Notes: a model not told the origin generated them from the letters alone. Counted from the first letter of the stretch, positions 18,595-27,261 are shown. The stretch is DNA of 64,000 nt from Thiorhodovibrio litoralis (GCF_033954455.1 NZ_CP121473.1:4512501-4576500), one strand, 5' to 3'. Made by a program: numbers and translations.

Positions 18595-20016
18595 ATGCAG
18601 ACTCCAGTCGCACCTCCTCTCCGCGCTGAGTCCAGCGGAGGCTCGAAAACCCGGGGACCCCAGGCGAATGTCTGCCGCGCCCCCAGTTCGCCCTGCCCCC
18701 TGCTCGCGACCGGCTTCGTGATTCTGTTTTTGCTCCTCTTCGTCGAGGTGGCGCTTAGCCTGTCGCAAATGCATAAGATGCAGGAGCGATTGGCGCAGGT
18801 GGTTGAAGAGTACAGCGCCCGCGGTGCGCTGGCGCAGGAAATGCACCAGAGCTCCCGCGAGCGGGCGATCCTTCTCCACGCCATGATTTCCACCGATGAT
18901 CCGTTCGAGCGCGATGATCTGCTTGTCGATTTACGCGCCCTCGGCTCCCGGTTCCTCAAGGCGCGCGAGCAGATTGCAGCCATGACACTGAGCAAAGATG
19001 AACGCGACTTGCTGCAGCAACAGCGTGAGCTTTCGCGCGCCGCCGGCGCCCTGCAATATCAGGTGATCGACCTCCTTGCCCAGGACCAGCTTGCGGAAGC
19101 GAAACGCGTCTTGCTGCACCAGGCGATTCCTGCTCAAGAGCGCGCGCTAGCCGTGGTGCAGAATTTCGCCGCCTTGCAGCAATCCCAGAATCGCGCGGCC
19201 CTGGCGGCGACATCCGAGGAGTTTCACCAGGCCGACCATTTGTTGCTGATCATTGGCGGCGTGACTCTGCTGCTGAGCGCTTTGGTGGCCGGCTTCGTGC
19301 TGCATCGAACCAACGCCATGATGGCCGCGTTAACGCACTCGAACGCCGAATTGCTCGATGCCCGCGAACGTCTGGAAGAGCGGGTGGCGGAGCGCACCGC
19401 GGATCTGCGCCGAGTCAACGAAAAGCTGCTAGACGAGGTCAACGAGCGCAAACGTGCCGAGCGCCAATTGGCCTTCATGGCAACCCACGATGATCTCACC
19501 GAACTCCCCAACCGCGCGCTCTTCAACGACCACCTGGCAAAGAGCATCGCCCGCGCGCGGCGAGCGGGAACGCGTCTGGCGCTCTTGTTCGTCGACCTTG
19601 ACGGATTCAAGCAGATCAACGACAGCCATGGCCACGCGGACGGCGATCACGTGCTACGCGAAGTTGCCTGCCGGCTTAAGTCCCGTGGCCGGGAGCAAGA
19701 TCTGGTCGCGCGTCTCGGCGGTGACGAGTTCGCGTTGATTCTCGAGCACATCTACCAACCGGCCGACGCGGGCGCAGTGGCGCGCAAGGTTATCGAAGCC
19801 GTCTCGGAGCCCATCACAGTGGCCGAAACCAAGCATCAGGTCGGCGCCAGTATCGGCATCGCTCTCTTCCCCGACGACGCCAAGAACCTCAATGAGCTGG
19901 TCCGACTCGCGGACAATGCCATGTACTGCGTCAAGCGCTCAGGCAAAGGCAACTACAGATACCATCAGGCACCGCGATTGGCATCGGCTGCCGAGGCGCT
20001 GCCTTTTCAGTGGTGA
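18595..20016 (+). CDS. Membrane-bound diguanylate cyclase (GGDEF)
   Basis: A 473-residue protein that should make cyclic di-GMP. A transmembrane helix near residues 36-60 and a second near 215-235 enclose a periplasmic helical sensor domain of about 150 residues. A coiled coil precedes the GGDEF domain (about 300-460). The active-site RLGGDEF is intact, and RxxD five residues before it is the product-inhibition (I) site. The sensor is helical and resembles four-helix-bundle input domains. The ATG at 18595 has GGAGG six bases upstream. It stands alone; the signal is unknown. Confidence 0.9.
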   Translation: MQTPVAPPLRAESSGGSKTRGPQANVCRAPSSPCPLLATGFVILFLLLFVEVALSLSQMHKMQERLAQVVEEYSARGALAQEMHQSSRERAILLHAMISTDDPFERDDLLVDLRALGSRFLKAREQIAAMTLSKDERDLLQQQRELSRAAGALQYQVIDLLAQDQLAEAKRVLLHQAIPAQERALAVVQNFAALQQSQNRAALAATSEEFHQADHLLLIIGGVTLLLSALVAGFVLHRTNAMMAALTHSNAELLDARERLEERVAERTADLRRVNEKLLDEVNERKRAERQLAFMATHDDLTELPNRALFNDHLAKSIARARRAGTRLALLFVDLDGFKQINDSHGHADGDHVLREVACRLKSRGREQDLVARLGGDEFALILEHIYQPADAGAVARKVIEAVSEPITVAETKHQVGASIGIALFPDDAKNLNELVRLADNAMYCVKRSGKGNYRYHQAPRLASAAEALPFQW

Positions 20017-20051
20017 GCCGAGGAGCCCTCTAACATGCAAACTACCGAGAC

Positions 20052-20306
20052 TCAGCCGAATCTCCTAACCACGCGCGCGCCATTCCAGCGTGCCTCCCAG
20101 ATAAAGTGGGCGTCCGGGATACGCGTCGCGTTCGGATTGATCAGCGACAGCAAAATGTAGTCGGCATCGAACCAGGCATCCGACGTAAGGCTTTGCAATG
20201 GGTCCCCGTAAGCGAGGTGGGCTCCGGTATTGAGATCGCCGACGTCCGTAAAAATATCGGCCTGCACGCCTCCCAATAGCGAGGCCATGCGATAGGGCGC
20301 GGTCAT
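20052..20306 (-). pseudogene. Fragment of a molybdopterin oxidoreductase catalytic subunit
   Basis: The minus-strand frame reads MASLLGGVQADIFTDVGDLNTG, then ADYILLSLINPNATRIPDAHF and EARWNGARVV. This pattern (the 'NPxxTRIPDAHFxxEARxxGARVV' block) belongs to the large subunits of the complex iron-sulfur molybdoenzyme group (NarG/DMSO reductase type II). After ARVV the frame becomes unrelated and stops at 20052; no further family sequence appears in other frames, nor upstream of about 20306. It is a remnant of about 85 codons, directly beside moaA, which makes the molybdopterin cofactor. Confidence 0.65.
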
Positions 20307-20374
20307 GTGCCACCAAGATGCGCGCGCCTCTGCTACCCTCTCCCCACAACACATGGAAAACGGAATCGGGCCTG

Positions 20375-21415
20375 ATGACGCCAACTGACTTGCCGGGCAA
20401 ACGCACGGGAACCGGTGCCCACCAACCACCGGCACTTGTGGATCGTTTTGGCCGCCGCATCACCTATCTGCGACTCTCTATCAGCGACCGCTGCGACTTC
20501 CGCTGCATCTATTGCATGCCCGCAAAGCCAGGCTTCACGGATCGCGAGGAGCTGCTGTCGCTGGATGAGTTAGCCGCAGTTGCTGCCGCCTTCGTAGAGC
20601 TTGGCGCACACAAGATTCGGCTCACCGGCGGCGAGCCGCTGGTGCGCCCTGGGGCGCTCGGGTTGATTCGCCAGATTGCGTCGCTGCCCCGCCTGAGCGA
20701 GCTCGTGCTCACAACCAACGGCTCCCAGCTCGAACGTCTGGCCCATCCGCTGCGCAAAGCTGGGGTACGGCGCATCAACATCAGTCTTGACAGCCTGAGA
20801 CCAGAGCGTTTTCGCGCGTTGACCCGCACTGGGGATCTCGAAAAGGTGTTGCGCGGCATTGATGCCGCCATCGCCGCCGGCTTTGAACGGATCAAGCTGA
20901 ATACCGTGATCCTTAAAGGCCACAACCACGACGAGATTCTCGCCTTGACACGTTTTGCAATGGCCAAAGGAATCAATCTCAGCTTTATTGAAGAAATGCC
21001 GTTTGGCACAATTGGCGAACATGACCGGGCCGAGACCTTCTACCCGGCCGACCGTATTCGCGAGGAACTCGCTACGGAACTCGCACTGGTTCCCACAACC
21101 GAAACCACAGGCGGCCCGGCTCGCTATTACCGCATCCCAGGATCAGAGACCCGCGTCGGCTTTATCGCCCCGCGAAGCCACAACTTTTGTAATGCGTGCA
21201 ACCGTGTGCGCGTCACGGCGGATGGCCGGCTGCTGCCCTGCCTGGGCGATCCGCAATCCGTCGATCTACGCGCGGTGCTGCGCTCCCATCCAGGTAACGC
21301 CGAGCAACTGAAAGGAGCAATCGCTGAGGCCATGGGGATAAAGCCAGAGGGCTGCGACCTCAGCCCGGGCAGCAAGCCGATTGAATTCCGACACCTGATG
21401 GAGACAGGAGGCTAA
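20375..21415 (+). CDS. moaA: GTP 3',8-cyclase MoaA (molybdenum cofactor)
   Basis: MoaA is a radical-SAM enzyme that makes the first intermediate of molybdopterin synthesis from GTP. From ATG 20375 it has 346 residues. The N-terminal cluster motif is CDFRCIYC, the C-terminal cluster cysteines are CNACNRVR followed by LPC, and the protein ends Gly-Gly as required for activity. The longer reading from 20318 would add a non-conserved leader. Only a weak ribosome site is seen. Other moa/mob genes are absent, so it is an isolated copy beside a dead molybdoenzyme fragment. Confidence 0.94.
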   Translation: MTPTDLPGKRTGTGAHQPPALVDRFGRRITYLRLSISDRCDFRCIYCMPAKPGFTDREELLSLDELAAVAAAFVELGAHKIRLTGGEPLVRPGALGLIRQIASLPRLSELVLTTNGSQLERLAHPLRKAGVRRINISLDSLRPERFRALTRTGDLEKVLRGIDAAIAAGFERIKLNTVILKGHNHDEILALTRFAMAKGINLSFIEEMPFGTIGEHDRAETFYPADRIREELATELALVPTTETTGGPARYYRIPGSETRVGFIAPRSHNFCNACNRVRVTADGRLLPCLGDPQSVDLRAVLRSHPGNAEQLKGAIAEAMGIKPEGCDLSPGSKPIEFRHLMETGG

Positions 21416-21490
21416 GGGCGCCCCAAGCGCAAGCCGCGCCCATCAGCCCCCCACCCAAGAATCAGCCCTCAGCCGTGTTCGCGCACATGT

Positions 21491-21565
21491 CCGAGAGCAT
21501 CTGAAAGATCTGCTCGAAAAAAACTCCGCTCCGACGCTGCTCAGCACACCCGGACGCGCGTCGCC
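21491..21565. repeat. Direct repeat copy 1 (about 75 bp)
   Basis: This segment recurs at 22307-22379 with a few substitutions and a 2-base length difference. Both copies read, on the minus strand, as the end of a hydrogenase large-subunit gene (TRVRV, stop) plus downstream bases. The YefM-YoeB pair lies between the copies. Either a small duplication or recombination scar flanks the toxin-antitoxin module. The sequence from 21416 to 21769 holds nothing else I recognise apart from the operator near its end. Confidence 0.7.
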
Positions 21566-21730
21566 AGTCGTTAGACGAGCCTTCATCGGGCCATGAGGCC
21601 CCATAAACATCGCCACACAGTGCAGTTGGCCATGCCATCCAAGGCATCACCGCGCAGAGCATCCGAGCCCATTCGGACGGATCACCTTCCCTAAGGTTGC
21701 TTGTCTGACAAGATTGGTCTACCGTCGGTT

Positions 21731-21750
21731 TAGTACATTTTTCCGTACAC
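21731..21750 (+). promoter_or_regulatory. Probable YefM-type operator
   Basis: Two GTACA cores (21733-21737 and 21745-21749), 12 bases apart, lie about 20-35 bases before the yefM start. YefM-YoeB represses its own operon in E. coli through TGTACA-type sites, so this is the expected place and sequence. Known from the family; not tested here. Confidence 0.5.
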
Positions 21751-21769
21751 CTTAACCCGGAGGTTCCCG

Positions 21770-22027
21770 ATGGATGCCATCAGCTACACCGCCGCGCGGG
21801 CGAATCTCGCAAAAACCATGGAGCAGGTCTGTCGCGACCATGCGCCGGTGGTTATTACTCGCAAGCGTGAGTCGCCTGTCGTCATGCTGTCACTCGAGGA
21901 TTATCAGGCGATGGAGGAAACAGCCTACCTGTTGCGTGCGCCAGCTAACGCAAGGCGCCTGTTGGAATCCATTGCCGAGCTGGAGGCTGGGCATGGTCTG
22001 GAACGGGATATGGTTGAGTGCAACTGA
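21770..22027 (+). CDS. yefM: Antitoxin YefM (Phd/YefM family)
   Basis: An 85-residue antitoxin that neutralises YoeB and represses the operon. It starts MDAISYTAARANLAKTMEQVC and contains VVITRKRESPVVMLSLEDYQAMEET, the typical Phd/YefM N-terminal fold; the C-terminal helix binds the toxin. GGAGG precedes the ATG. It overlaps yoeB by ten bases, so the two are coupled. The pair sits between two direct repeats and decayed genes, which suits a mobile or addictive locus. Confidence 0.93.
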   Translation: MDAISYTAARANLAKTMEQVCRDHAPVVITRKRESPVVMLSLEDYQAMEETAYLLRAPANARRLLESIAELEAGHGLERDMVECN

Positions 22028-22278
22028 TTTTCTCCAGTCGCGCCTGGGAGGATTATGTGTACTGGCAAAAGACCGACAAGGCCGTCCTGAAACGCATCAA
22101 CGCACTGATCGCGGAAGTCAAACGAACGCCTTTCGAGGGCACGGGAAAACCGGAACGCTTGCGACACGGCTTGTGCGGCTACTGGTCCCGGCGTATCACC
22201 GGTGAGCATCGAATAGTTTACAAGGCGCTGGATGACGCTATTTTGATTGCACAACTTCGTTATCACTACGAACCCTGA
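22018..22278 (+). CDS. yoeB: Toxin YoeB, ribosome-dependent mRNA interferase
   Basis: An 86-residue RelE-superfamily toxin that cleaves mRNA in the ribosome. Motifs are FSSRAWEDYVYWQKTD at the start, GKPERLRHGLCGYWSRRI, GEHRIVY, and the C-terminal LRYHYEP, with the active-site Glu, Arg, His and Tyr of YoeB. It begins at GTG 22018 inside yefM. The sequence appears intact. Confidence 0.93.
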   Translation: MQLIFSSRAWEDYVYWQKTDKAVLKRINALIAEVKRTPFEGTGKPERLRHGLCGYWSRRITGEHRIVYKALDDAILIAQLRYHYEP

Positions 22279-22306
22279 TTGTCGGCGGTGAGTTCGCCTG
22301 AGAAAG

Positions 22307-22379
22307 CCGAGAGCATCTGCAAGATCTGCTCGAAAAGCTCCGCTCCGACGCTGCTCAGCACACCCGAACGCGCGTTGCC
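22307..22379. repeat. Direct repeat copy 2 (about 73 bp)
   Basis: Second copy of the 21491-21565 sequence. It includes the last codons and stop (22355-22357) of the hydrogenase large-subunit fragment on the minus strand, so it probably represents the original locus and copy 1 the duplicate. Confidence 0.7.
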
Positions 22380-22681
22380 TCCTTTGCCTCAGGATCGAAG
22401 AGATGCACCGCGCAAGCGAGACAGGGGTCGAAGCTATGCACGGTGCGCAGGATCTCTAGCGGCTGATGAGCATCGTGCACGGCCTGCCCCTGCAGGGCAG
22501 CTTCATAGGGGCCGGGCTGGTCGGCAGTATCGCGCGGTCCGGCATTCCAGGTGCTGGGCACCACGGCCTGGTAATTGGCGGTCTTGCCGTTCTCGATCAC
22601 AATCCAGTGGCCCAGCGCGCCGCGCGGGGCTTCCATGTGCCCGACGCCCTGGGCTTTGGCTGGCCAGGTGGATGGATCCCA
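22355..22681 (-). pseudogene. C-terminal fragment of a second [NiFe]-hydrogenase large subunit
   Basis: The frame reads [42 protein letters not shown] and [17 protein letters not shown], then a stop. That is about 108 residues of the large-subunit C-terminus with the nickel-binding Cys pair and the protease-processed tail. It is clearly related to but different from HupL in this window, so a second hydrogenase once lay here. No family sequence precedes residue 1 of the fragment. It appears cut by recombination; upstream (higher coordinates) is an unrelated methyltransferase gene. Confidence 0.85.
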
Positions 22682-22739
22682 GGGAGGACCAGGACACGTC
22701 AGAGGCCCTATCCACCCAAACAGCAACGAAGTGGTCAAT

Positions 22740-23465
22740 TCACTCGCGATAACGCAGCAGGAAGTAGCCGAAAAGCTGTTCCTTGCCCGCTGGTGTCAGG
22801 TGGACCTCCTGGCGTTCGTGCTCCAGATCGAAGGCCGGGCCGAGGGTGTTTTTGATCCGCACCGCATCGTATTGCACGATGTCGAGACCGCTGCATTGAG
22901 TCGGCCCGCCGGGGGCGAAGGCGGCGATGATGACGTGCCCGTCAGGAACCAGGCCCGCCATCAGCCGTTGCACATAGGCTTCACGATCGGCGGCATCGGT
23001 GAGGAAGTGAAAGACCGCTCGATCATGCCAGATGCGGTATTGCTTGGGCGGCAGAAAGTCAGTCACATCGGCCTCGATCCAACGCACCCGCGCGCTCTGC
23101 TTATCCAGGCGCCGCTTCGCGTGCGCCAGCGCATTCCCGGCCAGATCCAGCACCGCGATGTCCGACCAGCCGCGCGCAAGCAGCCGGTCGACCAGCACCG
23201 AGGCCCCGCCGCCGACATCAATGAGCCCGCCATCGGGCCCCGGCGGGCTATCCAGCGCCAAGTCGATCATATCCAGCGACGTCTGAGGTTCTAGCTGATA
23301 CCAACTGACTTCAAGCGGCGACTTATCGCGATAGACCCCCTCCCAGTGCGTTTTCCGACCCGATCTCGAGGAAGCCCGGCTTGGAGCACTCTCTCCCGAA
23401 GACAAGCCCGCCGAACCAGGATAATGGGAAACCGCCGCATCTTGCGATTGACCTCTTATCGGCAT
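22740..23465 (-). CDS. Class I SAM-dependent methyltransferase
   Basis: A 241-residue protein with an unconserved first 37 residues, then [19 protein letters not shown], a pattern common in methyltransferase families that begin with this segment. The SAM site is [16 protein letters not shown] near residues 80-95, and [11 protein letters not shown] follows. The start at 23465 has AGAGGAAGA upstream. Substrate unknown. It lies between a hydrogenase fragment and Fic debris in a decayed region but its own frame is whole. Confidence 0.75.
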   Translation of the reverse strand: MPIRGQSQDAAVSHYPGSAGLSSGESAPSRASSRSGRKTHWEGVYRDKSPLEVSWYQLEPQTSLDMIDLALDSPPGPDGGLIDVGGGASVLVDRLLARGWSDIAVLDLAGNALAHAKRRLDKQSARVRWIEADVTDFLPPKQYRIWHDRAVFHFLTDAADREAYVQRLMAGLVPDGHVIIAAFAPGGPTQCSGLDIVQYDAVRIKNTLGPAFDLEHERQEVHLTPAGKEQLFGYFLLRYRE

Positions 23466-23485
23466 TCGTCTTCCTCTTTAGCTGA

Positions 23486-23817
23486 TTAGCCCAGCTTATT
23501 AGCCCAGCGTATTGGCTCGATGGTAACGGTCGCTTGGGGCGACTGATGGTTCCCCTCAATATTGTACGCGAAGCAATTGCTTGTACGCCCGAGCTTTTAC
23601 CTGAGCGACTAACTGGAGTCGCGGCGCGACCTGTATTACGAGCGCCTGTTGGCTGTTTCGCGAGATAGGGACTGGACTGGTTGGTGCGTGTATTTTTCTG
23701 GAGGGACTGATCGCGCCGGCGGCCCAGATCGGCCCCGATGACCCGACCACCGAGTACGAGGCCTTCGCCGATTTTCTGCTGGGGTGCCTGCAGCCCGCCA
23801 TGCCGCGCGCGACATAA
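23486..23817 (+). pseudogene. Remnant of a Fic-family gene
   Basis: Three short frames join to a Fic C-terminal half. Frame 1 (23486-23667) has YWLDGNGRLGRLMVPL, matching Fic motif HPFxDGNGRxGR with the His lost. Frame 2 carries DLYYERLLAVSRDRDWTGWC (about 23610-23685) and frame 3 FLEGLIAPAAQ onward to a stop at 23815. Frameshifts and a stop separate them. A 10-bp direct repeat TTAGCCCAGC sits at the 5' boundary. A decayed copy of a cell-filamentation-type AMP-transferase is the simplest reading. Confidence 0.6.
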
Positions 23818-24025
23818 CTGATGTGAGCCGATGACCTCTAGCGCCCAGAATCGACAGCGGCCTGAAGTGGCTGGTCCTGCGCCCGTGGGTCGCATTCCGC
23901 ACCTTTCGTATGTGACCGGATTCACAGAACGCTGTGCTCGGCTTTGCTAAAATTCACACTTATCCATCCACTGTCGATATATATACTGAAATACTTCAAG
24001 AGCATCATGAATTTGCCAGCTAAAA

Positions 24026-24889
24026 ATGCTGCGCATATTAGATATGAAGCCAATCATTAGCCAGATCGGACAAAACCCAATGACGTCCGCCTTAAACCAA
24101 ATTCAACTTGAAACGCTTCGCGATTTTTACCACATCTTCCCAGAATCCCAAAGCACGCTTATTGGTGCCGTCGCATTAGGGTTTTATTTGGAGGTGTCTT
24201 GGCGCAAAACAGCCGATATAGACCTTGTTGTTGCGCTGGACCAAAATGAAGTTTTGACTGCGCTCTCGCAGTACTCTGATTGGACAAGGCATCCAAGGCA
24301 TGCGTATCGATTTCAGTCGCCACAAGGCCCTTTCTTGAATATTATTCCCGCCGGGCAGGAGTTCTCGGAAAAAGGAATGGTTGAGCTGGAAAACGGTCAG
24401 ACCATGAACTTCGCTGGGATTGATTTGGCATTGACCCACTCCGTGGCGCATAAGGCTCTGAATTCTCTTGAAGTCAAGGTTTCGCCTCCTTCCTGTATTG
24501 CAGTTCTAAAGATGGAGTCTTTTTTAATTCGCCCCTATGAAAGACTTCGCGATCTACAAGATATTGCCCAACTGCTTGATGTTTATATCGATGATACATC
24601 CAATCGCTTTTGGGATGTGGGCGTGGAACATATCGGGAATTTCGATTTGGTTCCAGCTTATCTTCTGGGGCAAGATATCGGTAAAATAGTAACCGAGAGA
24701 CACGTCCAGACACTTCAAGATTTTTTTCAAACGCTGATCGATCCTGAATCTGTGCATCATGCATGGATGGAGAGGCATGGGCCCTCCCATTGGAGTGCCG
24801 AAAAAGAGCCGCTTCTCGAAAGGTTAAAGGTGTTGGGTAAAGGTATTGAATATAGTCTTGGCACAAACATACTTGATGGGGAAACTTAA
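24026..24889 (+). CDS. Nucleotidyltransferase-like protein (AbiEii-type fold)
   Basis: A protein of up to 287 residues, in visibly AT-richer DNA. It contains GAVALGFYLEVSWRKTADIDLVVAL near residues 47-71, the 'G-[GS]x9-D[LI]D[LV]' block of minimal nucleotidyltransferases (AbiEii/toxin family). Many such proteins act in abortive infection, but others do not. It starts at 24026 or at ATG 24044 or 24080; no clear ribosome site decides. About 50 bases downstream begins the Roadblock-amidoligase cassette on the same strand, so it could be a member of, or simply a neighbour to, that system. Confidence 0.6.
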   Translation: MLRILDMKPIISQIGQNPMTSALNQIQLETLRDFYHIFPESQSTLIGAVALGFYLEVSWRKTADIDLVVALDQNEVLTALSQYSDWTRHPRHAYRFQSPQGPFLNIIPAGQEFSEKGMVELENGQTMNFAGIDLALTHSVAHKALNSLEVKVSPPSCIAVLKMESFLIRPYERLRDLQDIAQLLDVYIDDTSNRFWDVGVEHIGNFDLVPAYLLGQDIGKIVTERHVQTLQDFFQTLIDPESVHHAWMERHGPSHWSAEKEPLLERLKVLGKGIEYSLGTNILDGET

Positions 24890-24941
24890 ATACGGGAGAG
24901 GCAGCCCGTTCAACTCGAGATGATTACAAAACGGAGGCAAA

Positions 24942-25301
24942 ATGGGAATTCCAAAAGATATTTTAAACTCCCTCAACGGCGATGTTGAGGGGTTGCAGAC
25001 GGCCGCGCTCTTTAGTTCGGACGGTCTCCCACTATTGATCAACAACCCGGCCAATGCCGATGTGGAGTCGTTTTCGGCCAAGTTTGCCATGGTATCCAAA
25101 CTGGTTAGCAAGACCGTGACGTCACTCAATGGTGGTCGCACGGACGAGATCCTGGTGGAGCAGGACAAGGGCTGGATTCTCTTGCGGGCCGTTGGCAAGG
25201 CGGATTTGAATCTCATTATCAGTGTCACGCCCGATGCCACATTGGGGAATCTCAGAATGGTGGCCAAGAGACTGGTGGCGGACATAGCCGCGGCCGTTTG
25301 A
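24942..25301 (+). CDS. Roadblock/LC7-domain protein (MglB-like), cassette gene 1
   Basis: A 119-residue protein with the Roadblock/LC7 fold: N-terminal helix, then QTAALFSSDGLPLLINNP, and a second sheet segment DEILVEQDKGWILLRAVG followed by LNLIISVTPDA and a long helix. Roadblock proteins form dimers that bind and control small Ras-like GTPases (MglB-MglA) or build scaffolds. An ACGGAGG ribosome site precedes the ATG. It is the first of five same-strand genes to 28817. No GTPase gene is present in the window, so its partner is unknown. Confidence 0.85.
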   Translation: MGIPKDILNSLNGDVEGLQTAALFSSDGLPLLINNPANADVESFSAKFAMVSKLVSKTVTSLNGGRTDEILVEQDKGWILLRAVGKADLNLIISVTPDATLGNLRMVAKRLVADIAAAV

Positions 25302-25340
25302 GACGACATAATCTAAGACTATTTGAGTTGGAGGTGACCC

Positions 25341-25811
25341 ATGGCAAGTGAAGAGGAAAAGAAAAGACAATTGGTGCGCGTGCTTTCGTTGATGATCGAG
25401 GGTCTGGCGAAAGGAATCTATGACCTGTTCGACGATTCCGCCTTTGCCCTGATGAGGATAGTGGGCACCGACCTGCTGGAGATCATGCAGAAGGAGATGG
25501 GGCTCGAGATCGAAGGTGAAAACCCAACGGATGTGCTGAACGAATTACTCCGTATCTGGGTCGATGAGATCGGATTCTTTGATGATGCCACCGTAAAAGA
25601 GATTGAGAACGGATGGATGATCGAGGGAAATCGGTGCAAGGGCTGGAATCTGACGCAGAAGATTTTGGCCACAGGGGTCAAGCAGCCGTTCACCTGCCCG
25701 GTGATGAACACCATGAACGCTGCTCTTGCCAAGATGGACGTGAAGACGCACATGAACATCGAACCGATTCCCGAAACCCGAGGGACACGGTTTACGCTCA
25801 CCCGTGTCTAG
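25341..25811 (+). CDS. Small protein of unknown fold, cassette gene 2 (possible V4R-like)
   Basis: A 156-residue soluble protein with a GGAGGT ribosome site, 39 bases after gene 1. The first half is helical and acidic (LLEIMQKEMGLEIEGENPTDVLNEL). The C-terminal half has GNRCKGWNLTQKIL and PFTCPVMNTMNAAL and ends in a beta-rich RGTRFTLTRV. The Cys-Pro pair and last strand faintly resemble V4R/hydrocarbon-binding domains, so a ligand-sensing role is possible, but I cannot confirm any family. It is a candidate regulator or substrate carrier for the amidoligase. Confidence 0.5.
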   Translation: MASEEEKKRQLVRVLSLMIEGLAKGIYDLFDDSAFALMRIVGTDLLEIMQKEMGLEIEGENPTDVLNELLRIWVDEIGFFDDATVKEIENGWMIEGNRCKGWNLTQKILATGVKQPFTCPVMNTMNAALAKMDVKTHMNIEPIPETRGTRFTLTRV

Positions 25812-25974
25812 CCCGCTTTGCCGCGGTTCTCGTACCTGGTGGACTCGAGGAGAGCGCCGTGGCAATCGGGCCGGTCACGTGAGTGGCCGCGTGCGCGGCG
25901 GGTTATGAGGAGATGAGTTGCCGATACGACACGTTTGAGCATTCCGCGGATACTCGAAAATATAACGGTGAGGA

Positions 25975-27261
25975 ATGTCAGAGGAAATCTTTTTCTTCAG
26001 AAGAGAGGATACGCTCTCGCACGAGCAGGACCGATACTATCAGGATCTTTTCTATCGCGTATTGAAGATCGGTCCAGAACTGGAATGCGGACTGCCTGGC
26101 GGCATGCAGTCCAATGTATTCCGGGCTCATCTCGAAAAGCGACTCCGACCGTCACGGGACCTTGAGAATCTGGGAGAACTGGGCATTTTTGATGTGGTTA
26201 AGGAACACTGCGGGGTGGAAATGCAGGTCATCGGCCGGCATCCTCAATGGAACTCCCTCATGGAGCAGTACAGGCAGATCATCGATATCCTCTTGGAAGA
26301 GAAGATGCGCATGCGCCAGACCTGCGGCCTCCATTTCCATCTCATTGCCGTTGGGCTATCCGAGCGAATCCCGCAGATCATTCTGGCCAACCTCTGGAAC
26401 CTGGTGCGTAAACATGCGCCCGGATTAAAGTACCTGTTTAGCGGTGGAGATGTGTCCAGTGGCATGTGCCGCCGCCGACAGCACAATGCGCATCAGGAGT
26501 TCATGGAGCACGCTCCTGTACAAAAGGATATGCCGCAGATTCAAGCGCTCCTGAAACAAAGCCAGAAGGTACCCGAACATCAAAACTTCTTCAATCTTGA
26601 GCATATGGAATTCGATGAGGATGGTCGCATCAAGACTTTTCACCTCGAGATGCGGTTCCCCGACGGGGATCTCGTGCCGACGTCTATTGTGGCCAAGACC
26701 TTTCTCTTTCTGGCGTTGGTGTTGAAATCGGTGGAGCTATCCAAATACGGACTGATCCACACGGGCCGTAAGGGTTCCTGGGAACGGAAAAAGGAACTCC
26801 TGAACCGATTGAGCAATAATGACGGGGAATTGGCGCGAAGTGATACCTCCGGCATAGGTGACGAGGAGATCCGCGAACTAAGACAAGACGCCACAGACTT
26901 GTTGCTGTTTCTCAAGTCCATCTTCAACAAATTTACCAACCCGGCATATCCAGTACTAAAGCATCTGGCCGAACGACCGATCTCCGCTTATCGGATCGAG
27001 GGCTACGGGTGGAGAGATATTGAGCGGGACCTTCAAGGCCATGTTAACTATCCCATGTTCGTGGATGACGTGGATAAGGTGATCATCAAGCATATCGAGT
27101 TGGGACTGGCACGGGGACAGTCCTCACCGGATGATTGGCTTGGTTGCGTTTCCGCCAAATCGGGAGTGACCAAAACAGAGGTGAAGCAACGCATCGATCA
27201 GTATCTGGAAAGGTACCCGTCGTGGGATGGCGAGGAGGGGTCCTATGTGTTTGGAAGGTAG
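25975..27261 (+). CDS. Predicted amidoligase (COOH-NH2 ligase, GS-like fold), cassette gene 3
   Basis: A 428-residue protein that probably joins an amine or ammonia to a carboxylate with ATP. Diagnostic motifs of the amidoligase/glutamate-cysteine ligase-like superfamily are present in order: GPELECG (residues 33-39), CGLHFHL (117-123) and LEMRFPDGD (224-232), where the Glu and His residues bind metal and ATP and the Arg contacts phosphate. The C-terminal third is unique and may bind the substrate. It starts at ATG 25975 with GGTGAGG very close, 163 bases after gene 2. It lies directly before a class II glutamine amidotransferase, an association described for this family by Iyer, Aravind and colleagues. 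Substrate is unknown. Confidence 0.72.
   Translation: MSEEIFFFRREDTLSHEQDRYYQDLFYRVLKIGPELECGLPGGMQSNVFRAHLEKRLRPSRDLENLGELGIFDVVKEHCGVEMQVIGRHPQWNSLMEQYRQIIDILLEEKMRMRQTCGLHFHLIAVGLSERIPQIILANLWNLVRKHAPGLKYLFSGGDVSSGMCRRRQHNAHQEFMEHAPVQKDMPQIQALLKQSQKVPEHQNFFNLEHMEFDEDGRIKTFHLEMRFPDGDLVPTSIVAKTFLFLALVLKSVELSKYGLIHTGRKGSWERKKELLNRLSNNDGELARSDTSGIGDEEIRELRQDATDLLLFLKSIFNKFTNPAYPVLKHLAERPISAYRIEGYGWRDIERDLQGHVNYPMFVDDVDKVIIKHIELGLARGQSSPDDWLGCVSAKSGVTKTEVKQRIDQYLERYPSWDGEEGSYVFGR

Noticed and set aside
25883-26065. Small frame starting MSCRYDTFEHS with GAGGAG upstream, overlapping the amidoligase start
   Set aside because: It overlaps the amidoligase gene by about 90 bases in another frame and has no family resemblance; more likely chance or leader sequence.
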